From: Coprinus comatus
Taxonomy: Eukaryota; Basidiomycota; Agaricomycetes; Agaricales; Agaricaceae
Assembly: GCA_034638255.1 (NCBI GenBank)
Contig: JAWPGT010000009.1
Span: 1 to 64,000 of the forward strand
Direction: 5' to 3'
DNA length: 64,000 nt
The translations under genes and the position numbers were made by a program. The stretch's first letter is position 1. Every line of letters starts with the position of its first letter. Shown one piece after another: positions 33,699-44,818 of the stretch. The notes under the pieces were generated by a model. That model did no database searches. It saw only the letters and a program-made list of their open reading frames with translations, and was not told the origin of the DNA.

Positions 33699-36033
33699 AT
33701 GCATGGCACTCGTACGCCAGCCGGGGCCATATTCCACTTAATATTTATTTCTCTACTCTTCTTAATCTCTTCTGTTTCTGCCTATCAAGTTTCAATATCA
33801 GAAAAAGGCACGATTGCCTGCACTTGTCAAAAATCGTCACTCCCTAAGCCTTAATTACAGATTACTTGCGCCAAACATGTAGTGGCATGTGGGCTGCTGA
33901 CAACACGTACATAAATGGTGTGCGGTACACTTTTGTGCTTCCGGCCAGTACTAACTTCAAGTGAAGTTACCTTCGATAAAAACTCTCAAGGCCAACTGGC
34001 TATGGTCATCTATGAATGGTCGGATGTACAATATTTGGGCAAGGAAGCTCCTGAGGATACATTTTTGACAATACCTGTAAGTTCATATATTATAATTTGA
34101 CACAACTGCAAGGAAACAAATATGTCACTTTAGAAAACATACGTCTGCACGTCTGATGCGCAGGCCCAAGGTTATTGTACGCGAGAACAGCTTGGATATT
34201 TTATCTTGGATTTGCCAAATGGGAAATCAATCAACGACACCAGCTTCTGGTCTGCGCGCGTGTTTCTATCTCCAAAAACTGAGCCTTCTGCCCGAGCATA
34301 CCTATCCATTGATGATACCGAAACGGCGACAAAACCTGCTCCCTGGAAGAGAGACCCGGAAACAATTAACCCAAGCCCTGAAGGACCTCTCAAATACAGC
34401 GAACCAATCCATTATATCGTTAAGCAAGCTGGATACTACTGCGTTGGTGCGTCAAGCTCACGGGGCAGTAATCAAATTATCTCATGCTCCATAGTTGCTG
34501 TACCAATGTCGGGGAACTCGATAGCAACCCGCGCCGACACTGATGTTCCCCTCCACCCTTCTTACAATGGTGATATTTTATTCAAGAATTCATTCGAAGG
34601 CAAATTAGAAGCTACAGACTATCCTAAAGTGAACGTATGTGCATTTTCATTTGAAAACAAGTATTTAATATTAACCATCCCTTTAGTTCTACCTTGCGAT
34701 GTCTGTGCTTTATATTATTTTTGGTTTAGCGTGGGGATGGCTATGCTACAGACATTCGCGGGATATTCTCCCATTACAGGTGTGGTCACTGACATTATTC
34801 CTTTAAATTGATATTCAACCGGTGTAGAACTACCTCTCTGGGCTCGTAGGTCTTCTAATCATTGAGATGGTTGCAAATTGGGGTATGCCATGCTAGTAAT
34901 TTGTCGGGTGTTAACTTAACCATATTCTTAGCCTATTATCGTTACTTGAATGCTCATGGAAGGAGCACAGCATCAACTGTATTCCTCATTGTTGGTGGGC
35001 AAACTTTCTCTCTGTCTGATACTCTCCACTGATTCGGATGTCGTAGTTTCAATCCTTGATGCCGGAAAGGCATCTATGTCATTCTTCATGTTGCTTGTCG
35101 TTGCAATGGGCCTCAGTGTAGTCAAAGAATCATTAGGAAAGACCATGATTAAGTGCCAAGTCCTTGCTGCTGGACACTTCATATTTGGCAGTATGTTTAT
35201 TTTTTTTCCTCCTCCAGACCGTGTATACTCACCCTTCTAGTCCTATATTCGGTTGGCATCGTCGAATTATCCTTTGAGAGCACGGCATCTTGGGTCCTTC
35301 TTCTCTTCATCGTACCACTTGCAATGACACTCAGTCTATTCCTTCTCTGGATCATGCATTCATTGAATGGTAAGCCGCAGTCTTACTTTTGTTCGAACCG
35401 CCTTATTAAATCGCGATTGCAGCTACCATTACACACTTGCGAGATCGCAAACAGCACTACAAACTCAAGATGTTCCAACGATTACATTTCATTTTGATCT
35501 TCGTAACATTTGTGCTCTTTGTTTTCTTTGTTATGTCTTCGTTTGCTTTCTCCGGTCGTTTGGCAGAAGGTATGCATTTATTATTCAAACAATCTGCTAT
35601 CTCCTACTCATAATTCAATCAAGATTTCGAAGCAAAATCATGGCGTTACCGTTGGTGGTTGCTAGACGGCTATCTGGCTCTGCTATATCTGGTCGCATTC
35701 GGTGCTATTGCGTGGTTATGGCGCCCGACCGATAACAACAGACAATTAGCCATGTTCGATGAACTTGCTCAAGACGAAGAGGCAGGAGATTATGACTTGG
35801 AAACCCTCAATCACCGACAAAGGGATGAGGATGATGAGGATGATAACATCACCCTCGTTGGCAATCGTGATAATGGTCGTACTCGATCCGTGGCAGAAGA
35901 TGTTGTGTTCGAGATTGGTGATGATGATGAAGATGAAGATCCTTCGAAAAAGCCTCATCGTTCAAACAGACTTTCAGGCGACAATGCGCATCATCCTGAC
36001 GAGCGACAGGGCTTGATGAATAGGGATGATTGA
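33699..36033 (+). CDS. PTM1-type lung-seven-transmembrane (LU7TM) protein
   Basis: The ATG at 33699 gives a signal peptide (AIFHLIFISLLFLISSVSAY), then an RQTCSGMWAADNTYIN segment and VTFDKNSQGQLAMVIYEWSD, characteristic of the luminal domain of the fungal PTM1/GPR107/TMEM87 family. FILDLPNGKS and YYCVGASS follow. The seven-helix part starts near 34690 with FYLAMSVLYIIFGLAWGWLC and continues in short exons up to about 35740. The cytosolic tail is very acidic, with Asp/Glu runs around 35770-35960, and ends at the TGA at 36031-36033. Family members reside in the Golgi or endosomes and act in trafficking; whether they signal is not settled. Nine or more exons with the usual small introns; not all boundaries were fixed. 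Confidence 0.82.
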
Positions 36034-36168
36034 GAAGTTGAATCATGCTTTCCAAGAATCTAGACTCATTTCCATTCATTAAAAACATGGTTTTCAATTT
36101 CGCAGAGTTCTGTGGTGATGTGTATTATTAAGTACAGCTCTAGTCTAATAAACATGGGTGTGTTAGAA

Positions 36169-39100
36169 TCAATCACGAATACGTCCAGAAGACACGGTAT
36201 ATAAACGAGCAGCAATGTTCATACTTTGCAATTCCTGGAACAGCAATTTGGCTGCATAAGGAATATACAATTGTGAACATGCAGTCTTGTTTTTACAAGC
36301 ACGACACTAAAATGAATTCATCAATATCTAAAATGTTGTCCTGCATTTAATATGAACTCACCTCGAATGTTTGTTTTTTCAAGTTGGCAATAGCCGTAAG
36401 ACCACAACTATGAGAAATCAAGTCAGTAAGCTAGTCATCTCAATACTGAGGAGAAACATACATATCACAAACGTGGAGTCGGTAAGCATCGCTGGCTTCA
36501 AAGAGACGTTCCTTCAAAAATCCAGCAATACCATGAGAAATCATACAATCACGTTCCATCTCTCCGAAACGCAAACCACCATCACGACTACGACCTTCGA
36601 CAGGCTGTCTTGTGAGAATTTGTACAGGACCTCTTGCGCGTGAATGGATCTTATCGTCCACCATGTGCTTTAGACGTTGGTAGTAGGTAGGTCCAAGATA
36701 AACTTGAGCTTGAAGTTTACGACCAGTATGACCGTGATACATGATTTCAAGACCACGAGATTGGTATCCTTTTTGTCGGAGGAAGGTGGAAACTGATTCA
36801 ACGGTGAGATCAGTGAAAGGTGTAGCATCACCTTCATTTCCGATGAGTGTTGCTACTTTAGATAGCAAACACTCGACCAAATGTCCAATAGTCATACGGG
36901 ATGGAATAGCGTGGGGGTTGATAATGATATCAGGAACAATACCTTCGGCGGTGAAAGGCATATCTTCCTGACGGTATGTAATACCAATAGTACCCTTTTG
37001 ACCATGACGAGAAGCAAATTTGTCGCCAATCTGGGGTATACGGGTGGCACGTACACGGACCTTGACAAATTTCTGTCCTTCCGAGTTGGTGGTAATCAAC
37101 ACCTGATCAACAATACCACTCTCCGTACTCTTAAGTGGAGTGGAGACATCACGTCTTGTATGTGTACGTGTTCTTTGTCCAAGCTCTTCGCTATCAGGAG
37201 GAATAGGAGCAGTCTTTCCGATAATAATATCCTCTCCACGTACACCAGTACCAGGAGCAATCAAACCATCGTCTTCCAATTTATCGTATGTACCATGCTT
37301 CATGCGAAGCGTGGTCTCCCTCGTTGGTTTCTCGAATTCTTCCAACTGCTGAATTCCACTCTTCTTCTCCAAATCCATATAACTCCTGTAGTAGATACTG
37401 CGGAAGAGACCACGGTCAATGGAACTTTGATTCATGATAACGGAATCTTCTTGATTGTAACCACTGTAACAAAGAATAGCGACGATGGCATTCTGTCCGG
37501 CGGGTAGCTCACGGAACTTGAGGTATTCCATAGAACGTGTGGTGGCGAGGGGTTTCTGGGGGTAGTAGAGAATATTGGCCATGGTATCCATACGAATCAA
37601 GAAGTTAGTCAAGTAAATTCCCATAGCTTGTTTACCCATGGCAGATTGGTAGGTGTTACGAGGAGACTGAACGTGGAATAAGTAAAGGAGGGCAGACAGA
37701 CGTGTAGGTGTACTTACCTGGTTATGATCGGGGAAGGGAATGATGCTGGCACAAATACCAAGAATCATACTTGGGTGAATCTCACAATGTGTCCAAGTAT
37801 GAGCATGAGTGCCGGCTTTGAGGCGTGCTGCAGGGTCGAATTCGCCATCGTTGGCGTGCGTATCAACACCAGCGGCCTGTAACCGCGAGTTCTCGAGATC
37901 TTCTGGAGTCATGGAAATCATTACTGTCTCCTCTTCCTCAGCATCCAACAATTCGATTACACCACCCTTGATTAGTTGCTCCCATTTGTATTCCTCTCCT
38001 TCATCATTGTATCCATTGTTTAACCAACGAATGTGCTTCTTCTGTAAAAGTAGTTGTTGGTTTTCAACAATGAATAAAGGTCGGCAAACACGACCCGCAT
38101 CGGTATAGATCCTCAGCTCCTTCTCTCGGATATCGCGAACAACAGACACTTCAGGACTGATATCATCCTTCCGTCTGAGTTTTTTGATGGTTTTAACAAG
38201 ATTTGCGGGGTCACGGTGGACACCCATCCAAACACCGTTAACAAAAACTTTGGTGCAAGGCGTTGACGAATGGGCATTTTCTTCTAGGGATTCAAGACCC
38301 CATTCCTCCAAGAATTCAATGACAGGAGCAGAATATGAACCGACAGATATACATGACATGAGAGCAAGGTTCTTGACGAGACCACAAGCTTGACCTTCGG
38401 GTGTTTCAGCAGGGCATACCATTCCCCAATGTGTGTTGTGGAGCTGGCGGGGTTTGGCGATTTTACCTTCGCGTCCAAGAGGGGTATTACAACGACGCAA
38501 ATGCGAGAGTGTGGAAGCATATGTATAACGGTTGAGTACCTGGGATACCCCAGCCTTGGAAGACATCGATTTCTTCTGGTCACCCCAGTTTCCTGTGGCA
38601 AGAGAGTATTTGAGACCATTGGTGATCGTCTGGTGCTTGACAGCGAGTGCAAGGTTAAATTCTTTATGGGTTTCAACGCACTGGGAAGTTCAACGTTAGC
38701 AGAACAACAAAAACACATACGAAGATTATTACCTTCTGAAGGTAGCGGTAGACGTCCTTGGTCAGTTTTCGGAAGAGCATACGGAATAGGTTAGCAAGAA
38801 GAGGACCAGCAAGATCTAAACGTTTCTTTCCAAAATGGTCACGATCGTCAAGTTCTCGTCGTTCCAAAGCTGCGAGCAATAAACGATGGATCATGTAACC
38901 GAAGAAATATGCCTTTTTGGACTCTGAGCCTTCCGCCATAGATACATGGGGCAACATCTCCTTCTGCAGGATTTCTTGGGCATAGCGAATACGACGTTCA
39001 CGCGAAAGACCGGTCGTAGTGCCACGGTTACCAATGAAATCTAGTGCAACTTCACGGTCCTGGATGACGAAGCCATCATCAATACATGGCTTAAGCATTT

Positions 39101-40206
39101 CCAACATTTGTGCATCCTGCATGTCATAGCAGATATGTTCGAGAATATCGCGATCAGAAATGACACCAAGACCTCGGAAGACAACCCAAATTGGAATATC
39201 AACTTTGATGTATGGGATAGTTGCTTTCATGACGTTGCCCAACTTTACAGGATTAGACAAGGAAATAAACGAGCGTGGCATAAACTTACTGAGCGCTCTT
39301 GATTTCTGTGGAACATCTTCACCTGGAACTGACTAATTGTCTTTCCACCCTTCTCGACAGCACTGCGAATCTCAGCAAGAAAATTGATAGGTGACGGTTG
39401 GGCTTTTGCAAAGACGTAAACGTGATTTGTTGCCATACGCTCCTGCGCAATCAGGACTTTCTCAGAACCATTGATAATGAAGTATCCTCCGGAATCGTAG
39501 GGACATTCGTTCAAGTCGTAGAGATCCTGATCCTGTAGATCACGAAGGATACAGAAAGTCGACCGAAGCATGATGGGAACCTACGAGAAATTCGTTTCTT
39601 ATATCAGGTAGAAGGGAAATGCGAAAACTCACCTTGCCTATCCAAACCTTGGTTGCATCATCCGGATGGTCTTCCCTCTCAGCCTCCCATGCCACCTCTC
39701 CTGGTGTATCAGGATCCTCCCGCCCTACCAACACACGCTTCCTCATTTCAATATACAATGGTGCTGAATATGTTAGATTGCGTAGTCGAGCTTCCTGGGG
39801 GAATACAGGAACAACTGAACCGTCTGCTTCTGTTACAGTTGGTCTTGATAGGTAAATCTGGCCGAACTTGATTTCGTAGCGTCGAGTCATGTCCGTTTCG
39901 TGACCTGTGTGCTGGTCTGCTTGATCCAGAATAAGGTCCGAATTTTCATCCACGAGTTCCTGCATGGTATTCTGCACAAACTCATCGAAAGAGTCGAGCT
40001 GTTGGCGCACGAGACCCTTCTGCTCAAAGAAGCTCGAGATCACCGTCCAACAATCCTCCTGTGTGATCTCTTCATATGTATCATCGTCTTCTTCCATACC
40101 ATAGTCTGGGTCTTCATAATCGTAGGGTTCTTGCGTAGCATTTATATCTCGGGAGGGTTTGAGCAAATTTAACGTCGTTTGGCACATATACTTTACCTTG
40201 GCTCAT
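36169..40206 (-). CDS. RPB2: RNA polymerase II second-largest subunit
   Basis: This is the core beta-like subunit of RNA polymerase II. The ATG at 40206 opens a three-codon-plus first exon that splices to give [20 protein letters not shown]. Conserved blocks include [26 protein letters not shown] and [37 protein letters not shown], and [16 protein letters not shown]. The catalytic hybrid-binding blocks [20 protein letters not shown] and [18 protein letters not shown] are also present. The C-terminal zinc module is split over two introns: [15 protein letters not shown], then [20 protein letters not shown], ending in [12 protein letters not shown] at 36169. Length is about 1,220 residues, normal for RPB2. 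About seven exons; no key motif is missing. Confidence 0.96.
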
Positions 40207-40539
40207 CTCCATGAACACAACAAAGATCTAAGGCAAGCTCAACACCAAAGATGAAATTGTATGCAGCGGCTGGCGTCACGTCCGAAGAATTCGTGACTTC
40301 TGGGAGCGTCAAGCTATGTTGTTTGTGTCGTACGTCTAGGAATGAAGGGAGGCTCAAGATTGACCTCGGACGCGGTGGTCGTTGCAGACGAAGTGAATTG
40401 GCACACACTATTTGTCATTATTGATAGATAATAACGGTCACCCCGTCACAACCAAACACTGCCCGATCCTTCACTGACTCATCGACATCCCTCAACAAAA
40501 CTCTTTCTCATCCAGTCAGCTATTAGGCATAAGCATTCT
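40207..40539. other. Interval between RPB2 and fructosamine kinase
   Basis: This holds the RPB2 upstream region and the 3' flank of the fructosamine-3-kinase gene, both on the minus strand. I see no conserved frame; an open frame at about 40193-40408 is probably the 5' flank read through. Confidence 0.5.
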
Positions 40540-41692
40540 CTACAAATTTGCTGTCGCGGACAACAATCTGTCCATGATACGATTGGCACTAGCCATGTAC
40601 CCAGTCTACAAATTCAAGAATGAGAAGTAATCCATCAAGTTCAAGTGCAATTACTCACACCAAACAACAGTGTGTGGTTCAAATAATGGTAAAGTTCATA
40701 CAATTCCATCCTCAAGTTGTATTGTGAGGTAGGCTCTGTTACCGGCTGATATTTATGATATATTTCGTAGAAGGATTGCGGAAAGCCTCCAAATATGCGA
40801 GCGATAGAAAGGCTTTGTAAGTTTTAGTGAATGGCTCGCGTCAACACCAATATATGCGTGATTCGACATACTCTGCTTCGTTGTGGCCATAGTACGAGGA
40901 AGGATCGTAAATCACAGGTTGTCCTGTATTCGCGTCAACACCGGCATTTCCACTCTACAATTCACTTAGCATTGTTAAGGTACAGTCCAGACAAACTCAC
41001 CCAGAGATCACCATGTAGTAGAACAGGCTCTATATCAAGCCCGCCTACAGACAAATCAGAATTGAAATATCAATATATTGAGCGCCAAACCTACCAAGCA
41101 GTTTCGGAATAACGCTTTGGGTATCTTGTCAGTCTCGACTAGCTCGGTGATATATGAATAAATACCTTTTCCTAACCTCTTGTGTTCTGTGTATCAAAGA
41201 TCCATAATCTTGTCCTTTTTGTGATAAACCTTGAAGTAGATTCTCGATCATAGCATCGTAACACTTGTCCCAACTCTCGTACCAGCCATTCTTCTGTCTC
41301 GTCCTTCCGCAGTATGTCGGCACATGGAAGCCAAAACCCTCCAAGCTCTTGTACTGATGCAATTCTGTAGCCAATCGCTTGGCCAAGCCTTCAGCTGCTT
41401 TGGTCGAAAGGTTGCTTATATCCTTGTATTCTGAAATGAAGTAGGGCTCCCCAGATTCACTAGCACCGAACGAGAATATTTTAGGAGCGAGCCCTGGAGC
41501 AGCGATATTTGTAGCTATAAGGGACTCCGCTTCGCCTTGAAATTGCTCCTGCTCTGAAGGAGATCCTACTTTCACGAAGTAGGACTTTCCCGTCGTGGAG
41601 GATTGGACTTTTGGTGGATATCCGGTGAAGGCTGCGCCTGGTTCAAGCTTTGCAAGTTGAGCAAGCAGGAACTCAGGGAATGCTCCCGACAT
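40540..41692 (-). CDS. FN3K: Fructosamine-3-kinase-type protein kinase-like enzyme
   Basis: FN3K-family enzymes phosphorylate ketoamine adducts on proteins (fructosamine, ribulosamine), leading to deglycation. The ATG at 41692 gives MSGAFPEFLLAQLAKLEPGA, then the nucleotide-loop strand KSYFVKVGS with the conserved Lys and a FQGEAESLIATNIA helix. FGFHVPTYCGRTRQKNGWYE is the family's signature (TFCG-x-T-x-Q-x-N-x-W). The catalytic loop is LLHGDLWSGNAG, split by an intron after W, followed by PVIYDPSSYYGHNEAEF (metal-binding Asp). The C-terminus has FGGFPQSFYEIYHQYQPV and a RMELYELYHYLNHTLLFG-like helix, ending at the TAG at 40540-40542. About six exons. No targeting signal is evident. Confidence 0.87.
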
Positions 41693-41882
41693 TAACTCGT
41701 CGACTATATGTGTACACAGATAGAGCGTGGACAAGACAATTCGCCGCAGGAGGTAAGGTTGATGATGGCTTATGACGTCATGTGTCGCACCCTATTCTTT
41801 GAGTTTTGTCTGTGCAAAAAAAAAACATAATGTATTAAATGTGTGATGGAATTACATCAGTATCATTTAAGGTTAAGGTGCA

Positions 41883-43892
41883 TCACAAGGCACGTAGTCG
41901 TCGTCTTTTCCTAATGCGAGGCCCGTATTTAAGTTCCAAGAAGATGAAAGGTAGTGCCAACAGAGTGATGCCGGTCAGAAGGATGTATGTCCATCCCACA
42001 CCAATACCGTTGAAAATGAGCTCAATTACAGAGACCAATACAGCACTTAACACGCAGCGGACGAGATTATTCTAACAGTAACGTTAGTGAAGGTTCTAAG
42101 TTCTGGAATTGGTTACAAGAGAATGAGACAACTCACACATGCTGTTACTGCAGAACCTTGGCCTGGGACAAGGTCAATCATTATCGTCGAAGCGCCATTT
42201 AGGATAGCTATGCTCATGTAGCCCACTATATCACAATCCGTATAAGAATCCCATTTGACAACGAAATATCCAAAAAATCTAGGCCACTCACTGATAGCCT
42301 GAAGGACAAGTGGGACAGCGATATGTGTACCTCTTTCTAAGGCCCAACCATATCCAGCCGTGCAAGCAGCCATAATAACAACTAGCACAGGCAGAAACTG
42401 TAACCGAGCCTTTAGAATTCCACCAAAGGTCAATTTCTAGGTTTCATCCGAGCATAATAGAAATCACGTTTCGTACCTTTTCGAGAGGAAAATCTGGATG
42501 CCTATCAATCTTCTGAAAGTCAATGTACCCTTCTCCTCTGTATCTCGGCTCATTTTCGCCGCAAATTTCTTCTTTGTTCGTTGGTACCACATATCAAGAA
42601 ATTTCCCGTTAATGCTGCTCCCAATTCCCATCCCACCACCAATTGCAAGAAAGCAGAGGCCAGTCTTCGTTTCATCCAAGAATGAATATGTTCTATCAAA
42701 CAAAGTTGAGATAGAAGCTGATACCCCATAGAATACAGCACAAATCAGTGCATTAATAGCAAATAGAAAACAGATGTCCAATTGGGTGAAAAGTTTGAGG
42801 GGGTTCTGGAAAGGTCTCTTCGGAGGTGGAGACACGTCCAAGGCTTGGTTCCTTCGACCTATCACAGGTATAAGTGGTGTGTACACAATTTTCCACAGCC
42901 CTTCTTTCTTGTGGCGAACTGCTGCGAGAGTTTCCGGAATTATACTGGAGAAGACCATTGATTTTTGGGCCTGCGCACCACAGGCGATAGACTACATGAT
43001 AATGATGGCAAGACAACAGAAAGCAGAGATACATAGGAACCAGAAAATAGATCTATGAATAATCATCAGCGGCTGTGATAAAGGGGGAGATATAGACTTG
43101 CCTCCAGCCTAGCGACTGTGCCAATGCACCTCCGATGACTGGTCCAAAAGCAGGACCAATCATAGGGCCAAGCACAAAAAATCCGAAGAAACCAGCGCGC
43201 TCCGCTGGCGTCGATATATCTGAAATTACACCAGCACCTTTATACATCGGTTAACTTATGATAAGCTAGGTCGTGTTGACGCAAGATAACATACCAATAG
43301 CAATAGTGCTAGCCGATCCAGCAGCTTGTAGGCATCTCAGTACCATGAGTAACCAATATGCGGATGTGGGAACTAAAGCAAGCCCTATACAGGAAAGTGT
43401 TAGGAGAAGTAGACAGCCTGCGGATGCTGGCCTTCTTCCAAAATTGTCCGACAGAGTACCCCACATCATAGGTGATATTCCTTGGAAAACCATATACATT
43501 GTTACCTATTGTGTGGAGTTTATCATTTTATATTATGAACGAGACGGCTTGGATAGCGAGACACTTGCCGTCAGATTAATTAACTCAGTTGATTTATTGA
43601 ATTTCTCTGCCAGCAAAGGTATGACAGGAAAATAAATGTTTGACGAAAGTGGGCTATAATTCGTACATTAAGTAACGCAGTAAACTCAACTCGAAGAGTT
43701 ATTCATTTTTTACCTGAAGAATCCACAAAAAGAAGTCAAGTAAACAATAAACCATTTTTCACGCTTTGTGAATGTATTCTTTTCAAACTGTTGAGATTTA
43801 TCATCAAATTCAAGCGTTTCATTTTTATGTTCGCGTTCAGCTTCATGCTTTGTTATCGGTAAGGTCTGCGATCTTTCTTCGGATTGTGCCAT
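41883..43892 (-). CDS. MFS drug:H+ antiporter (DHA1 family), copy 1
   Basis: This 12-helix major facilitator is of the fungal DHA1/QDR type. The N-terminal tail begins at the ATG at 43892 (an in-frame ATG also exists at 43940). It leads to KREKWFIVYLTSFCGFF and, after an intron, PLSSNIYFPVIPLLAEKFN. The MFS loop 2-3 signature is GTLSDNFGRRPASAG, and the motif-C region is RAGFFGFFVLGPMIGPAFGP. The central loop runs from IIPETLAAVRHKKEGLWK to DVSPPPKRPFQNP. The second half includes LCFLAIGGGMGIGSSINGK and VDLVPGQGSAVTAC-like segments, ending in PRIRKRRRLRAL at 41883. The intron inside the sixth helix (about 42955-43005) matches the one in copy 2. Substrate is unknown; homologues export drugs, polyamines or weak acids. 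It is tandem with copy 2 and clearly paralogous throughout. Confidence 0.87.
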
Positions 43893-44014
43893 CAATCTCT
43901 CTCGGGACCAACAAGTACAAGGGAAGGTGGGGAATTTCATTTCTTTGAATCATGTTGCTTTAAATACCACATCATGCCGAATCTATAAATAGATATCACA
44001 TCAATTCGTTGAGC

Positions 44015-44600
44015 CTAAATAACCATCTGATAGGTAATTGGATGAGTAATACCAAATGCCACATATCGGCCGACTGAGCTTGTTGTCTGTTGATCAACCT
44101 GGTGAATATTTGGACGCTTGAGGTTGGTGAAATTGTCTAGAAGCTTAAGATATTGCTCGGAGCCGATTGAGTCATTGTTGGTGCCGACATTGAGAAAGGA
44201 CCTTGGACTCGGAGTACTACCTGAGTCACTATCACCAATCAGATCTCGTAAACAAGCTGTATCAAAATAGCTGGTTCATCCTATACTATTCAAATATCTG
44301 GTTTATCCTATACTATTCAAATATCTGGTGCCTTCTACTAAAACCAGATGGGGCCATGCAAACCGACAAAACGAGAGGGAGCATAAAGTACGCAAATCAA
44401 GGAACTACTTATGAAGCATGGTCATGTGCAAATTCTACGTCATAAAACTCGGAAGAGTGCTGGTCGCATTAGGACACATCACGACCGCGGCATACTTCTT
44501 CGCATTCTCAATCAGTGCTCGAGTCATACTTCTTCCATATGCAAGGCACTATTGAGTCCGATGTTCTTCTGGAGACTTGACTAGACATAGCCCTACCTTA
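44015..44600 (-). pseudogene. Cryptic coding remnant or small unannotated gene
   Basis: On the minus strand 44270-44015 is open for about 85 codons from a possible acceptor AG. It has protein-like composition, beginning YFDTACLRDLIGDSDSGSTP, with EQYLKLLDNFTNLKRPNIHQ in the middle, and ending in GRYVAFGITHPITYQMVI and TAG. Upstream (about 44560-44440) two short coding-like pieces occur: MTRALIENAKKYAAVVMCP and, in another frame, EFYDVEFAHDHAS. Consensus splice signals are present (GTATGC, CCTAAT, CCAG), but I could not join everything into one frame. I do not recognise the family. It may be the remains of a gene broken between the MFS duplicates or a real small gene with unseen exons. Confidence 0.35.
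44271..44324. repeat. 27-bp tandem direct repeat
   Basis: Two adjacent 27-base units differ at one position, each starting CTGGTT and ending CAAATAT, and are followed by the first six bases of a third (CTGGTG). The repeat sits just upstream (minus-strand sense) of the 85-codon open stretch in the MFS spacer. Confidence 0.85.
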
Positions 44601-44818
44601 GCTTCGGTTCTAAAAAATAAGGTTACCTGTGAAAACTAACCTCAATCTGTTCAATCTAGCTACTAATTTGAGACAGTTGTAAATAAGAAAAAACGGACCA
44701 GAAACTGGTCTGTCTATCCGAGTGGGCTAAACAGTGAAGTTTTGCCTACAAGTTACCTCTCCTCTTACTCCTCCTCCTCCTAATACTACTACCACTAAGC
44801 GTATAACCATACGAATTA

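Larger units (their letters stand above)
43893..44818. other. Interval between the two MFS paralogues
   Basis: The left part is the promoter of copy 1 and the right part the 3' flank of copy 2. Between them lie a cryptic coding-like stretch (44015-44270 and traces up to about 44600) and a 27-bp direct repeat (44271-44324), listed separately. Confidence 0.5.
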
